Origin: Aralia elata
Taxonomy: Eukaryota > Streptophyta > Magnoliopsida > Apiales > Araliaceae
Direction of reading: 5' to 3'
NCBI GenBank assembly: GCA_034770075.1
Contig: CM068382.1
Coordinates: 84,226,643 to 84,290,642, forward strand
Length of the DNA stretch: 64,000 bases
The notes under the pieces were generated by a model. The model was not told where the DNA came from. It ran no database searches and worked only from the letters and a program-made list of their open reading frames with translations. The position numbers and the translations under genes are program-made. This document shows, piece by piece, positions 34,141 through 44,981 of the stretch (positions are counted from its first letter, which is position 1; the number at the start of each line of letters is the position of its first letter).

Positions 34141-34560
34141 TATATATAAGGGACTAATCTATAGCTAACGTTGTCAATTTAAGATTATCCTCACAACAGA
34201 TCGTGAGCGTCCATCCGATGATCTAACGGTTTAATAGAGCTTTCGTCCGCAGTTTAGTTTCCAGTATTCCGCAGTTTAATATTGCGGATGGGACGAATTA
34301 TCAAAATACCCCTCCTTTACAATTCCTTCGTCCGCAGTATTAAACTGCGAACATTAGGTATTAAAAAAATAAAAAAAAAATTAGCTCTGCGGTATTAAAT
34401 TGCGGAACCTAAAAAACTTTAAAAAAAAATTGGTATCCACAATATTAAACCGCGGAGCCTGAAAAACTTTAAAATAAAAATAAAAATTTGGTATCCGCAG
34501 TATTAAATTGTGGAGCGTGATGGTACCTTTTTATTTTTATTTTTACATTCCTCCTAAAAA
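34141..34560. repeat. Cluster of CCGCAGTATTAAA-type palindromic repeats
   Basis: Right of the MULE, imperfect units with a palindromic CCGCAGTATTAAACTGCGG-like core recur about every 50-70 bases (near 34258, 34331, 34391, 34440 and 34495), several followed by A-rich runs. This resembles one end of another non-autonomous element. No partner end was found to the left of the MULE. Confidence 0.5.
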
Positions 34561-34780
34561 GTGTTTAATATTTGTATTAGCTTAAAAGTAGTAATTCAAG
34601 TATGATTTTCATGAGATATCACTGGAAGAAGAAGTGGAAGCAGATAGGCTTGCTGTAGTTTCTCTGTGGTTTTTTGTTTTGATATGTTTTTTTTTGGTTT
34701 ATAACCGTGCATAACATAGTCACTCATTGAAGACATCGCAATAAAGACTGAGTATTTGTTTGCTTATTTGAGACAGTGAT

Positions 34781-36610
34781 AGGTGCATAATATTTGATTA
34801 CTTTCATTCCTTTGTGCTTAGTTTAGTTGCATGTTTTCTGTTATATAAGTTGATTTAAGGTATTTATTGATTTATAGAAGAATTTGATGTGATTATGTAA
34901 ATATGAGTTATAATGTTGAGTTTTATGTTGTTTTGCAGAAGTACTCTACGACCGTTGAGTGAGAACTCTACGTTCGTAGTGTTAGAGTGCAGTCAGGCAG
35001 CTCTATGATCGCATGAAGACTAAGGCAAAGTTTCTCGACGATTCGCAGTGTCACTCTACAATTGTTGTGATTCACTCTACAACCAGATTTCCTGTTCGAC
35101 GATTTGCATGCTCTACGACACAGTACTCTACGGAAGGTTATTCTACTTTACGTTTTCAGCTCAGTGGCTAAGTTACTCTACGACTGACGAAGGTTAACTC
35201 TACGATTCTGAGAGAAGAGTTCCACTCTACGATTGTGTGGGTTGATTTGTGAGTTGACTTTTGGATTCTGATTCTGAGTAAGATTTGGAGTAATGGAGTG
35301 CTAGAGTTCGATTCGTATGATGATTTGGAGATGAAATTACAAATATAAAAGGAAGCTGGAGCTGATTATGGGAAGTAGAGTCTGATATGGAATCTGAGTT
35401 GAAGTTTAATATGGAAACTGAGTACGAACTGTAATTGAAAAAGGGAATTGAAGAAGATTTGATTTTGAAAACTAAATTCTAATTTAATAAGGAAGTTACC
35501 TAAAGCTGAATTTCAGATCTTGACAAGGATTTAGAAGCCTACCATATCTGCAGAGTGAAGACTTCCGAATTAGAATATAATTAGAATTCTTCTAGGGTTT
35601 CAAAGCATCTATAAATACCTTTAACTTGTACTCAGTTGGGGACATCCTGGATCATCATCCTAGATCATCATCCTAGATCATATTTTATTTATTTATCAGC
35701 ATGTTAGCTTAGTTCTTTTATTTCAGTTTGAAAGGGATATTGAACCTTAGTAGCAGCTTACGGTTTGATTAAATATATATTATTTATTCCTTCGTACAGG
35801 AGATTTATTCTGATAATCTGTTTTAACTGTTTATATGCTATTTGATTTGATTAATTTGATGTGGCCAGTTAAATTAATCTGATTAATATCATTTGCTAGA
35901 TTCAGAAATAATATTACGTAATTGATATTGTTTCTAATCATAAGTAGCAGTTAATGATACTGATTGTGGTCAAGCTTTTGGTTATTGCTATGGTTATCAG
36001 AAGACAAGTTAAACAATCTAAGCTTATGTGTTTGTTGCTTGGAATAGTCTAATTCCTTAGTTCTTAATGCTGCTATTATATTAAATCTAGAGAGCTTATT
36101 CTAGGTTGTATAATGGTTAGAATCTTGTGAAAAGCTTGTTTCATTAAGTGACAATCTAAGTGAAATTTCGGGTAACAGAGCTTGTTGTTATCTAGGACTA
36201 TTAGTTTCATTAAAGGATAAATATTGTTATGCTTAATTAATCTATTATCTGTGAACAGGGGATACTGAACTGGAAAAACTGAAGTTGTTTTATTTGTTGG
36301 TTAAACTTATCACTTTTATTCTTGTTCTGTTAATCTAGTTAATTGAATTCAAAACTCCCAAACTTTTACTTTCTGTTTTAGTTAGAAACATAAGAATAAA
36401 TCTGAATAACATTGTTTTCTGTGGAATCGACCCTTGCTTACTGCTATATTGTGCTTAGTTCTGAGTTCGTAGAGTTAAGTAAGGTTTTTATTTTTGGTAG
36501 TATTGACGACAGTTCCCAGGCAATGATCGAAATCTGAATACAACCTAACTGAGAAGATTGATAAGAACGGTGGGTTGTGAATAAACCTACAGTGTTACTT
36601 GTGATAGGTT
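34781..36610 (+). mobile_element. LTR-like remnant (Athila/Ty3-type pattern) with a CTCTAC motif cluster
   Basis: It starts TGATAGGTGCATAATATTTG. A motif-dense zone follows (34930-35240, nine CTCTAC words), then a TATAAATA promoter-like word at about 35611. Near the end comes ATCGACCCTTGCTTACTGCT and a GGTTTTTATTTTTGG stretch, all in the order seen in long plant Ty3/gypsy LTRs. There is no PBS, no second LTR and no coding sequence, so a solo or truncated LTR is inferred. Confidence 0.4.
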
Positions 36611-37299
36611 TGGTATGATAGAATTATTGTTATTTTCTCTTGATTTTCTTTCTAAACTTTCTCTTTTAGCTTTTTTGAGAAGAAAATGGTGAAAAGACTA
36701 ATAAATTTTTTTAAATTACTAAAATTGTCATTTTGAAGTTATTATTATCAAATTCAGTTGATAAAATAATAATGTAATAATGTATTATTGCAACTTTTAT
36801 ATTATTTTTTACACAAACAAGAAATAAAGTTAAAATTCCCTCAGTTCTATAACAGGATTTTATTTATTTTTCTAATCAATTTGCGAAATTTTAAATTTTA
36901 AATATGAATTTAATTTATTTAATTTTAATTAATATAATAGTCAATATTGAAAACTACTTAAGAAGTACTACTACGTACAAAAATGTCATTTCTAAAATTT
37001 AAATAAATTCACATCATATTTTAAAATTTTAATTTTGGTAAATTAATTATGATCAAAGTCAATTGAAACTTTTTTTTTGGTGAAATAGAAGAGATTTCAT
37101 TTTTCACTTTTTTTCCTTTCCCTCCCCTTCCATTTATTTTCCATTTTTTTCATCCCAAACTCATAAAAGTTCAAATAAATAGCCCACTGGTTCATTTGAA
37201 TTTGACACAAGGATCTTAGATAATTTGTCTCATTCTATAGATAAAACAATGGTATAATATGTGCGTATAGACAAAACACAAGCATGTAGTGTAAAAATA
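36611..37299. other. AT-rich spacer
   Basis: No gene and no defined repeat; long A/T runs only. Confidence 0.5.
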
Positions 37300-38060
37300 T
37301 CTCATGAAATTCGACCCCGAAGCCATCCACTGGAATCCGACCCCGAAGAGATGCCGATGGTGAAATCTGAAGCAGGGTGAGGCTGTTTGCAATTGTGCTC
37401 GGCCTATATGGTTGAAGGCATGAGACTTCTATCTGGAGGAGACTTCAGATCTTTTGCCAAAGTCTGGAGAGACCTTGCCGAAGTGGTCTGAAGGGATCGT
37501 AGCCCAACTTTGGATCTTTTGCCAAAGACATGTTTTATATAAAGATAAGATGTCATATTTATCACCGAAGCCTGGGTTGATGTAGCCACTGATTTTTCCG
37601 AAGGCATCCAAGGAAGCCCATTTTATTTTGCTAAAGCCTTGGGCTTTCATGATTTTTTGAGGACTTTGGGTTTGCCGGAGGCGAAGTAGGTTGGCTGAAG
37701 AAATGTCCAAGTCCGAAGGTGATGGCTGAAGCAGTGTCCCGGTTAGTTGAAGTCATAATTGCCGAAGGCCATTCTGGAGTTATAGTCTTTGAAGGTTTGC
37801 TTTTTTGTGCCTCCAATATATGCATTTTCCAAGCTGTTGTCACTGCTGAAGAGGAGATGAAAGGAAATTGGAGTAGCAACCGAAGTACTAAGCGGAGTGG
37901 ATTGTGGCATTATTAGAGTTTGTTATCTGAAGAAGAGGCTTTAGTTGTGATGAAGTTAAGTTATGAAAATGACAACTTCGGCTGAAGTGATGTAAATTGC
38001 CGAGTAATTGCAGATTTTCTAGTGGTGGTCACACGGTGCGAGTCCATGACTTTGAATAAT
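37300..38060. repeat. CCGAAG-rich low-complexity region of probable retroelement origin
   Basis: At least eight CCGAAG words, plus many CTGAAG and GCCGAAG variants, occur over about 700 bases, with GAAGCC and TTTTGCCAAAG phrases repeated. Open stretches on the minus strand (37429-37710 and 37631-37879) exist but match no domain. The pattern recalls motif-laden untranslated parts of plant LTR elements. No boundaries are seen. Confidence 0.35.
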
Positions 38061-38553
38061 TTTTTTGGCCAACTTGGGGACAGGTGCATTTTGTTGACAC
38101 TTGTAGATTGAGTAACTTTTGTCATACGCATGTGCATAGCTATATATCACCGTTTATTCTTTGACAAACATGTGTGCATGGGGAAACTTGACAGGTTGCA
38201 TATTGTCTTGTTCATATAGTAACCTGGTACTTATGAAGGGTAATGAGGTATATTTGATATATCAATTGATTATTCGCAATATCATATCGTCGAGTCTTCT
38301 TCTGGGAGGAGGGCCTGCCGCAGAAAAAAGAGGAAGATATTATTAATTATATCATTATTAATTTGTGATTTATGGATGGTATTTTTGATACTAATTAAAT
38401 CACAAATCACAAACCAAATTCTCATAGAATCGCTCCAATTTTCACCCCTAAATTTGAGAAAACTGAATATCTGCTCATAAATAATCGATTGTGTATGGTG
38501 GATTGGTGGGCATGGGAAGAATCTCTAGAGAAACCTCAAAATCATCATTTTCT
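38061..38553. other. Left boundary zone of the first Ty3/gypsy element
   Basis: Spacer in which the 3' end of the retroelement dissolves. No copy of its LTR (TGTAAGGAACTG...) is present here, so the 3' LTR is missing. Confidence 0.4.
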
Positions 38554-39320
38554 TCATCGGTAACCGAATTTGTAAACGGTTGGCATGATTTTTAGATAAC
38601 AGGGTATTGCATAGCCATATAAAGCTTGAAAAGGGGTAAGTTGGGCACCACTATGGTAATAGGTGTTGTACCACCATTCAACAAGTGACAACCATTCACT
38701 CCAAGCCTTTGGTCTTTGACTGCACATGCATCTTAAGTAAGCCTCCAAACACTGATTTAACTTCTCAGACTGACCATCACTTTGAGGATGGTAAGCTGTG
38801 CTAAGTTACAAATGGGTACCCAATGACTTAAATAATGACTGCCAGAAATGCCCAATAAAATTTTTATCCCTATTTGAAACTATTAATGAAGGTCAAGGAA
38901 TATAATAGCTACATCAGCAGTAGTAAATGGATGTTTCAACCCTAAAAAATGAGCATATTTAGTAAGTCTGTCTATGACTACCATGATAGAAGTATATCCA
39001 TAAGAATTAGGTAACCCTTCAATAAAATCCATGGCAATATCCTTCCACGGTGTTTCAGGAATAGGTAAAGGTTGTAACAACTCAGGAGTAACACTAGTTT
39101 CATACGTGCTTAATTGACAAACCTCATATTCTTTCACAAATGTAATCACATCAGACCTTAAAGTGAGACAATAAAAATACTGAGATATTCTTTCAAAAGT
39201 ACCTCTTCTCCCTAAATGGCCCCGAATAAGAGAACTGTGAAATTCTTGTAAAAGTTTGAGCCTTACCTCTGAGAAATTACCCATAACTAACTTACCTTTA
39301 TACCGCAGCCTTCCATTCAC
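38554..39320 (-). pseudogene. Integrase remnant of Ty3/gypsy element 1
   Basis: Segment 39320-38883 has the zinc-binding N-terminal part (HSSLIRGHLGRRGTFERI, then YEVCQ) and the start of the core with the first catalytic Asp in WKDIAMDFIEGLP. Segment 38748-38554 holds the later core (EWWYNTYYHSGAQLTPFQALYG). The link between them is broken by stops. One zinc-binding Cys is replaced (EYEVCQ where the family has ECEVCQ), a Cys-to-Tyr change consistent with G-to-A. Not functional. Confidence 0.75.
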
Positions 39321-39590
39321 AAAAGAATAATCAGGGACTGAGGAAGGATCAAGTACTAACTAAGAAATAATTTGTTGTAGGTCTGGATCAGTTGCCCATG
39401 TTTAAGCCAAATCTTGAACCCATTTAGGTGACATTGTAGTGAGGGTCAAGCAGTTTAGAACACCAATTTCCATTCCACACATAGGATTTCTAACAGGCTA
39501 CTTAGACAATCCATCTACTACTAAATTCTCCCTGCCTTTCTTGTACCAGATTTCATAATCTAGTCCCATGAGCTTGGTAATCCATTTTTG

Positions 39591-40199
39591 TTAATTAATA
39601 GTAGTGATTCGTTGATCCAACAAATACTTGAGACTTTGATGGTCTGTTTTCATAATGAATTTATTGCCCACTAGATAATGTCTCCATTTTTGCACTGTAT
39701 AAACCACAACCATCAGTTCCTTCTCATAGGTCGATAATCCCAAATGCTTAGGAGCAATAACCTTGCTTGAGAAAGCAATTGGTCTGTCCCTTTGCATTAA
39801 CACTGCCCCTATACCAATACCACTAGCACCAGTCTCCATTACAAATGGGATGGTGAAATCGGGCATAACTAAAATTGGAGCAATAATCATAGCTTGTTTA
39901 AGGTTGTCAAAGGCTACCTCAACTTTATGACTCCATTGAAACTGATATTTCCTTAACATGTCAGTTAATGGTTTGCTGAGAAAACCATAATGCTTTATAA
40001 ATTTTCTATAATAACCTGTTAAGCCCAAGAATCCTCTTAGACTCTTAATGTTCATGGGCTTGGGCTACTGAACCATACACTCTAACTTTGTCGGATCAGT
40101 TGATATACCTTCAGAAGTAATAACATGATCAAGGTACTGTACCTGTTGTGTAGCAAAGGTACACTTGGACATTTTTGCATACAACTCATGTTGCCTTAA
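39591..40199 (-). pseudogene. RT end and RNase H remnant of Ty3/gypsy element 1
   Basis: The open segment 40055-39591 starts in the RT thumb/connection (LRGFLGLTGYYRKFIKHYG) and includes RNase H motifs (VMETGASG in place of the usual CDAS-type box, then YEKELMVVV and TDHQSLKYLL). The first acidic box is altered (METGAS). It is separated from the RT proper by the 1.8-kb insertion at 40200-41993. Confidence 0.75.
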
Positions 40200-41993
40200 T
40201 GTTAGGTTTGTATATAACGCGAACATGCAATCAAATTACATAAATAAAGCGGAAGCGCGATAAAATCAGATTTTAAAATTTTATACAAACCATCACCATG
40301 ATCTTTTAATTAAACGAAAGAGATAGAGAATAAAAATTATACCCTTGTAGAATTCTAGCTTCCTCAGGTACAAGTTCAACTCCAATTTCCTTCGCGTTCT
40401 CCTTAAATTTCACTGATTAAATTTCTTCCTTTGATCAACGTTAGCCACCCAAGTGTTTGGCCTCTAGAGGTGATCCACCAAGGAATAATACTTGTTCAAG
40501 CAGATGTGTGTTGGCAAAACCTTAGGTTCTATCTCTATATAAATTGTAAGTATTCTCTACAATTCTAATGAAAGTATGTGCAACCCTAATCCATAATAAG
40601 ACTCCTCTTATTTATAGATGTAGGAAACCCTCCTAAATTATTTAGGATAGGTTTTTATTTATTCTAATTAAACTCCTTTAATTAATTAAACTCTTAATCC
40701 AATTAGGAATTTATGAGTACTTCTATTAATTAATTCTCAATCCCTATTAGGAATTAAATAATAATAATAAGACCCCCCTTATTAATTTATATTTAATATT
40801 TTAAAAATATTAAATAATAAATATTAAGCTATTTAATTTATTCTATCTCCATAGATTAAATTAAATACACTTAATTTATTATTATAATTATGCCATTTAC
40901 TTCTTAAATAAATATTTTTTTTTGTGGTGTGACTCTTTAGGTTCTCCATATTAAACCGGTTGTGAATAAATCAATTAGAACAATTCTAATTCTAATCTTA
41001 TTTAAATAAATAAATTAAACCATATAATTTATTTAATTAAATAATATTTATTCTACAATAAAGGTAAGCCCCCTTAGCGATCAACGACTTTCCAGATAAT
41101 ATAGATTTCAGCATTAATCACAAAAGAACCTTTTAGTGAATAGTTATTGTGCAATTCAATCCTTCTACTATATAATGTCCCAATTAAATATAAGACATGG
41201 AATTACTGTCAAGTCTTATTTAATTTAATTATATGCATTTCGATTCTTAAATGCACAACGCTAAATAATGCAAATTAGAAACTCCTTTCTAATTTCATTT
41301 TGCTTTAGCCAAGGACTACTGAGTTGTCATTTATCGAACCACATAGAACATTCACTCCTTTTACTAAAAGCGGTAGATTCTTTGTTGATCATTCACCTAT
41401 CTCCATATACAACTTATTATACCCAAGCATACCCTTTGATATGCCGTAAAGGTCTTAAGAAACATGTCAAAATATACCTCATCATACACAAGATACTATG
41501 ATGATTTCAAGTCCAAGGATCACTTGTACTACTATCACTAGAGGAATTCCTAGTGATAGGCGAGTAAAACTTCATTAGGTATTCCAAAAGCGAGTCACGT
41601 TCAGTGAACTTATTCTCCAATAAGCACCTACATACTTGCTTTAGTATCTCAACACAAATGATTATGAGATCAATCATCCTCTTCCTAAGAACAAATAAAG
41701 TATGTACTAATCTATCCGTATTCACTAATCCCCATTTTAGTAATCCAACGATTAGGAACGATTTTAGTTTTAAGCTTTTTAAGAATTTAGATCTCATTAG
41801 TATGATCATTATCATGATTCTAAAAGCATTGCTCAAAACTACGGATTTATCACATATAACATAACAACACCATGTAGATAAAGTAAAATGCCTCTAATAA
41901 ATAAATCCTTTTATTAATAAATGAATAAGATTACAAAGTATATGCTACATCATATCAAATATGATTGACTTGTGTGCACACTAGTTTCTAACA
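40200..41993. mobile_element. 1.8-kb TG...CA insertion (probable solo LTR) in Ty3/gypsy element 1
   Basis: Ends are TGTTAG on the left and CTAACA on the right, a 6-bp inverted repeat typical of LTRs. It separates RT from RNase H of the host element. It is AT-rich and non-coding; open stretches such as 41836-41507 on the minus strand match nothing. No clear 5-bp duplication is visible (CTTAA left, GCTAT right). Copia-type solo LTR is my preferred reading. Confidence 0.5.
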
Positions 41994-42047
41994 GCTATAA
42001 AGTCATCTCAACATGTTCCAAATGAGACTCATAAGTGGGGTTGTAAA

Positions 42048-42673
42048 TTAGAATATCATTAAAGAAAAACCAAGATGAATTTCCTCAAGTAAGGAACAAA
42101 CACAACATTCATGTAACTCTGGAAAGTAGCTGGTGCATTAGTTAACTCAAATGGCATTACTTTAAATTCATAATGACCTGTATGAATCCTAAAAGCAGTT
42201 TTAGAAATAACTGGAGGATGAACTCTAATATGGTGATAACCAGACCTCAAATCCAACTTAGAATACCATTTTACACCATAAAGCTCATCTAACAGCTCAT
42301 CAATTGCAGGAATAGGAAACTTATCCTTAATAGTAACATCATTCAGAGCCCTATAATTAATACACATTCTCCATGTGTTGTCATGTTTTTTAACTAACAA
42401 AATTGGGAAAGCAAATGGACTACTATTGTTTTGGATATCCCTAGTTTTGAGTAAGTCAATAACAATTTTCACAATCTCTGATTTTTGAACATAAGGGTAT
42501 CTATAGGGCCTCAAATTAATAGGTTGGCTGCCCTCCTTCAAGTTAATGTGGTGATCATGAGATCTTATAGGAGGCAAATCCTGTGGTTCTACAAATACAT
42601 AAGAAAATGAAGCTAACAACTCTTGCAATTTAGGACAAGAAGGATTCGTAGGACTGCACTCCTTACACTCCAT
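42048..42673 (-). pseudogene. Reverse transcriptase remnant of Ty3/gypsy element 1
   Basis: Contains the RT fingers and palm motifs in order: WRMCINYRALNDVTIKDKFP, then YSKLDLRSGYHHIRV, then TAFRIHTGHYEFKVMPFELT. The YxDD region is frameshifted and reads FFNDILIY, so the first catalytic Asp is Asn. Protein-priming is by the tRNA site at 44617-44629. Not functional. Confidence 0.8.
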
Positions 42674-43013
42674 AATACCATAGAGATACCCAAAAAATCC
42701 ATGGGAAGTTGTCTATAACACCTTCTTAAATTCTCTGGAATTCATAAGGTGTATAGTAGGAGTAACATCTGTGCTTTCCCCTTGCAATATTACTGATTTT
42801 CAATCTTGATAAAACTGAAGTTGTAATTTGTTGAAGTCAAAAGTAATTGGACTCACTGTTTTCAACCATTGAACCCCAAGTATTGCATCAACTCCTCCCA
42901 AAGGAAGTACCCTCATCTCAGTATTAAAGTCCAGATTCTGAACTTGTCATTTAAAATTAGTACACACTTGAGTGTTGTGTACCCGGAAGCTATCAGCCAC
43001 TATAACTGGATTA

Positions 43014-43227
43014 TGTGGTGTTTGATTGTAGCTTAATGTATCTTAATAGCCAATCTCTTAATGCATCTTAATGTTTGATATTGGGATAAAATTTTTTCCT
43101 CTGAATGCCTTTAAATCATTAAGATACAAAATTAAATCTAAATTATTCAGAGGACCACATTAAGATGTATTAATATACATTAAGATGTGAGCTATTAAGA
43201 TGTATTAAAATGCAATCAAACACCACC
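43014..43227. mobile_element. Tourist-like MITE in the protease region of Ty3/gypsy element 1
   Basis: Inverted ends TGTGGTGTTTGATTGTA and the complement of TGCAATCAAACACCACC, with TTA on both sides (43011-43013 and 43228-43230). 214 bp, non-coding. A TTA duplication and small size fit a PIF/Harbinger-type MITE. Internal copies of TTAAGATG(C/T)ATTAA repeat in both directions. Confidence 0.8.
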
Positions 43228-43376
43228 TTAGTATCCTTAAGTTTGACCTTAAGTCTCTTAACAGCTTGTGAATCTAAAAAATTTCTAGTACTCCCACTAT
43301 TAATGAGAATACTCACTGGTTTATTATTCACTGTTCCTTGCACTCTAATAGTGTTGTTTGCATTGTGGCCTGACAA
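43228..43376 (-). pseudogene. Retropepsin remnant of Ty3/gypsy element 1
   Basis: The short frame has the aspartic-protease active-site context VSILINSGSTRNFLD, but the catalytic Asp of D-S/T-G is Asn here. The MITE at 43014-43227 cuts it directly downstream. Confidence 0.65.
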
Positions 43377-43391
43377 AGCATGTAAAGTTAT

Positions 43392-44598
43392 CTAAACATC
43401 ATTTAACTTACCATCTGGTAGCAATTTATTTTGCTCTACCTTTGGCACCAAATCTGGTTCACACACAATTTGTTCCTCTGAATCCCAATTTAGTTCCTCT
43501 TCCTCAGAAGGTATAATCATAAATAAGTGGGGTTGCTTGCAGACATGTCCTAGAACATAGGGTTCATCACATGAGAAACACATGCCTTTCTTTCTTTTCT
43601 CAGAAATTTGACCCCTGGTTAGGTTCCTAATAGGTAAGATCTTTTTAGGTTCAACTGTATTAACTCCCATTCTAATATATGCATTAGTATTTTCAGAGTT
43701 CCCCGTTGCTACACCACTAGGAAACCTTTGCACACCAGATGTTACAGTAGAAGTTCTGCTCACCAGATTACTATTAGTAAAAGGCCTCAAAACAATTCTA
43801 CTCCTTTTAATCCAAGCTTCCAATTTGGCTTTCTCAACTTTAGCTAAACAAATAACTTCTTTAAGAGTTGAAAACCCAACTCCTGAATACCTAACTGAAT
43901 CTCCTCACATAAGCCCCTAACAAAACAGTCAACAAAAAATTCTTCATTCAATTTAGAATTCTTTATTAAAGCTCAACCCCTATGCTCTTCAAATTTAGCT
44001 TTATATTCATTCACAGTTCCTGTTTGTTGTAATTTTTTAAGCCCATAAATGGGATTATCTTTAGTCTCAGGACTAAATCTGGCCAACAATTCATTAATTA
44101 ACCCATTTTATGTCAATTCAACTCCTCTTTCAACAAAGCTAGAATACCAAATTTTAGCTTCTCCTTCAAATGCATAGTGGCTAAGTAAAGCTTCTGATTC
44201 TCAGCAACGTTATGATAAGAAAACAATTTGTTACACTTCCTAATCCATAACCTAGGGTTAGTACCATGGAATTTAGGAAATTCGAATTTGATCGTGCGAA
44301 ATATTCCTTCACAGTTACTAAATGAAGAAACACCTCCTTTATAAGGTCCAAGGACAGATCCGGTAGGATGCTGAGTTGAAGATGGAGGAACAATACCTGA
44401 GGGTTGTCTGTCAACTCCAGATGAACTCGAACCTTATTTCTGATTCTGAGCTAATAACCTATCTTCAAATCCTTTCAACATATGTTCCAATTTCTCGTCG
44501 AATCCTTTCTTCAACGATTCCACAGAAGATTGCAGCTGATTTTGTAAATCATGAACGTTACTCTCTAAGTTAGTTAATCGTTGATTATTAGTAGCCAT
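43392..44598 (-). pseudogene. Gag remnant of Ty3/gypsy element 1
   Basis: Starts at 44598 with a coiled-coil-like N-terminus (MATNNQRLTNLESNVHDLQ) and is broken by stops into segments (44598-44434, 44414-44181, 43823-43392). The last segment carries the family phrase EKRKKGMCFSCDEPYVLGHV with a CCHC-type zinc knuckle. Forms the virus-like particle shell in active relatives. Confidence 0.7.
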
Positions 44599-44616
44599 GG
44601 CTGCTGATCGACTGAG

Positions 44617-44629
44617 CTCTGATACCAAA
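44617..44629 (-). other. Primer-binding site of Ty3/gypsy element 1
   Basis: Minus strand TTTGGTATCAGAGC directly inside the LTR; complementary to the 3' end of plant initiator tRNA-Met, the usual primer. Confidence 0.85.
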
Positions 44630-44981
44630 TGTAAGGAACTGAGATCTGGATTCAGTCCTACTCACAATTAAACTAAACTTAAAGAGAATTATGAGAGAAC
44701 TAGAGATTTGAGAAGAGACTAAGGAGAAGGGAAAAAATTAGGATACAGAGAGGAAGAGTAGAGATAAGATCAGGAAAATGTAGAGAGAGAAACAGAACAA
44801 TGCTTTCATGCCATTTACTGAGTACATCACATGTATTTATAGACTTACAGCCAAAACAAACTCTCATCTGTAACAACTTTTCAGCTAAAATGAAGCACCA
44901 CACTTTTTTATTTGGAAATGACATCTTTACCCCAAGCAACTATGTTTAACTACTAAATTAACACCATAACAATTCCTTACA
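44630..44981 (-). repeat. 5' LTR of Ty3/gypsy element 1
   Basis: 352 bp with perfect 9-bp ends TGTAAGGAA and TTCCTTACA. It is next to the primer-binding site. No second copy is present in the window. Confidence 0.8.

Larger units (their letters stand above)
38554..44981 (-). mobile_element. Ty3/gypsy LTR retrotransposon 1, 3'-truncated and nested
   Basis: Reading leftward: 5' LTR (44981-44630), primer-binding site, gag with zinc knuckle, protease, reverse transcriptase, RNase H and integrase, which is the gypsy order. Two later insertions sit inside: a 1.8-kb TG...CA element (40200-41993) and a 214-bp MITE (43014-43227). The 3' end after the integrase and the 3' LTR are missing. Numerous stops and frameshifts show it is old. 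Chromovirus-like by general appearance, but no chromodomain is visible. Confidence 0.85.

Noticed and set aside
44617..44629. tRNA-like word GGTATCAGAGC (also at 52558 and 62329)
   Set aside because: These are retroelement primer-binding sites, not tRNA genes.
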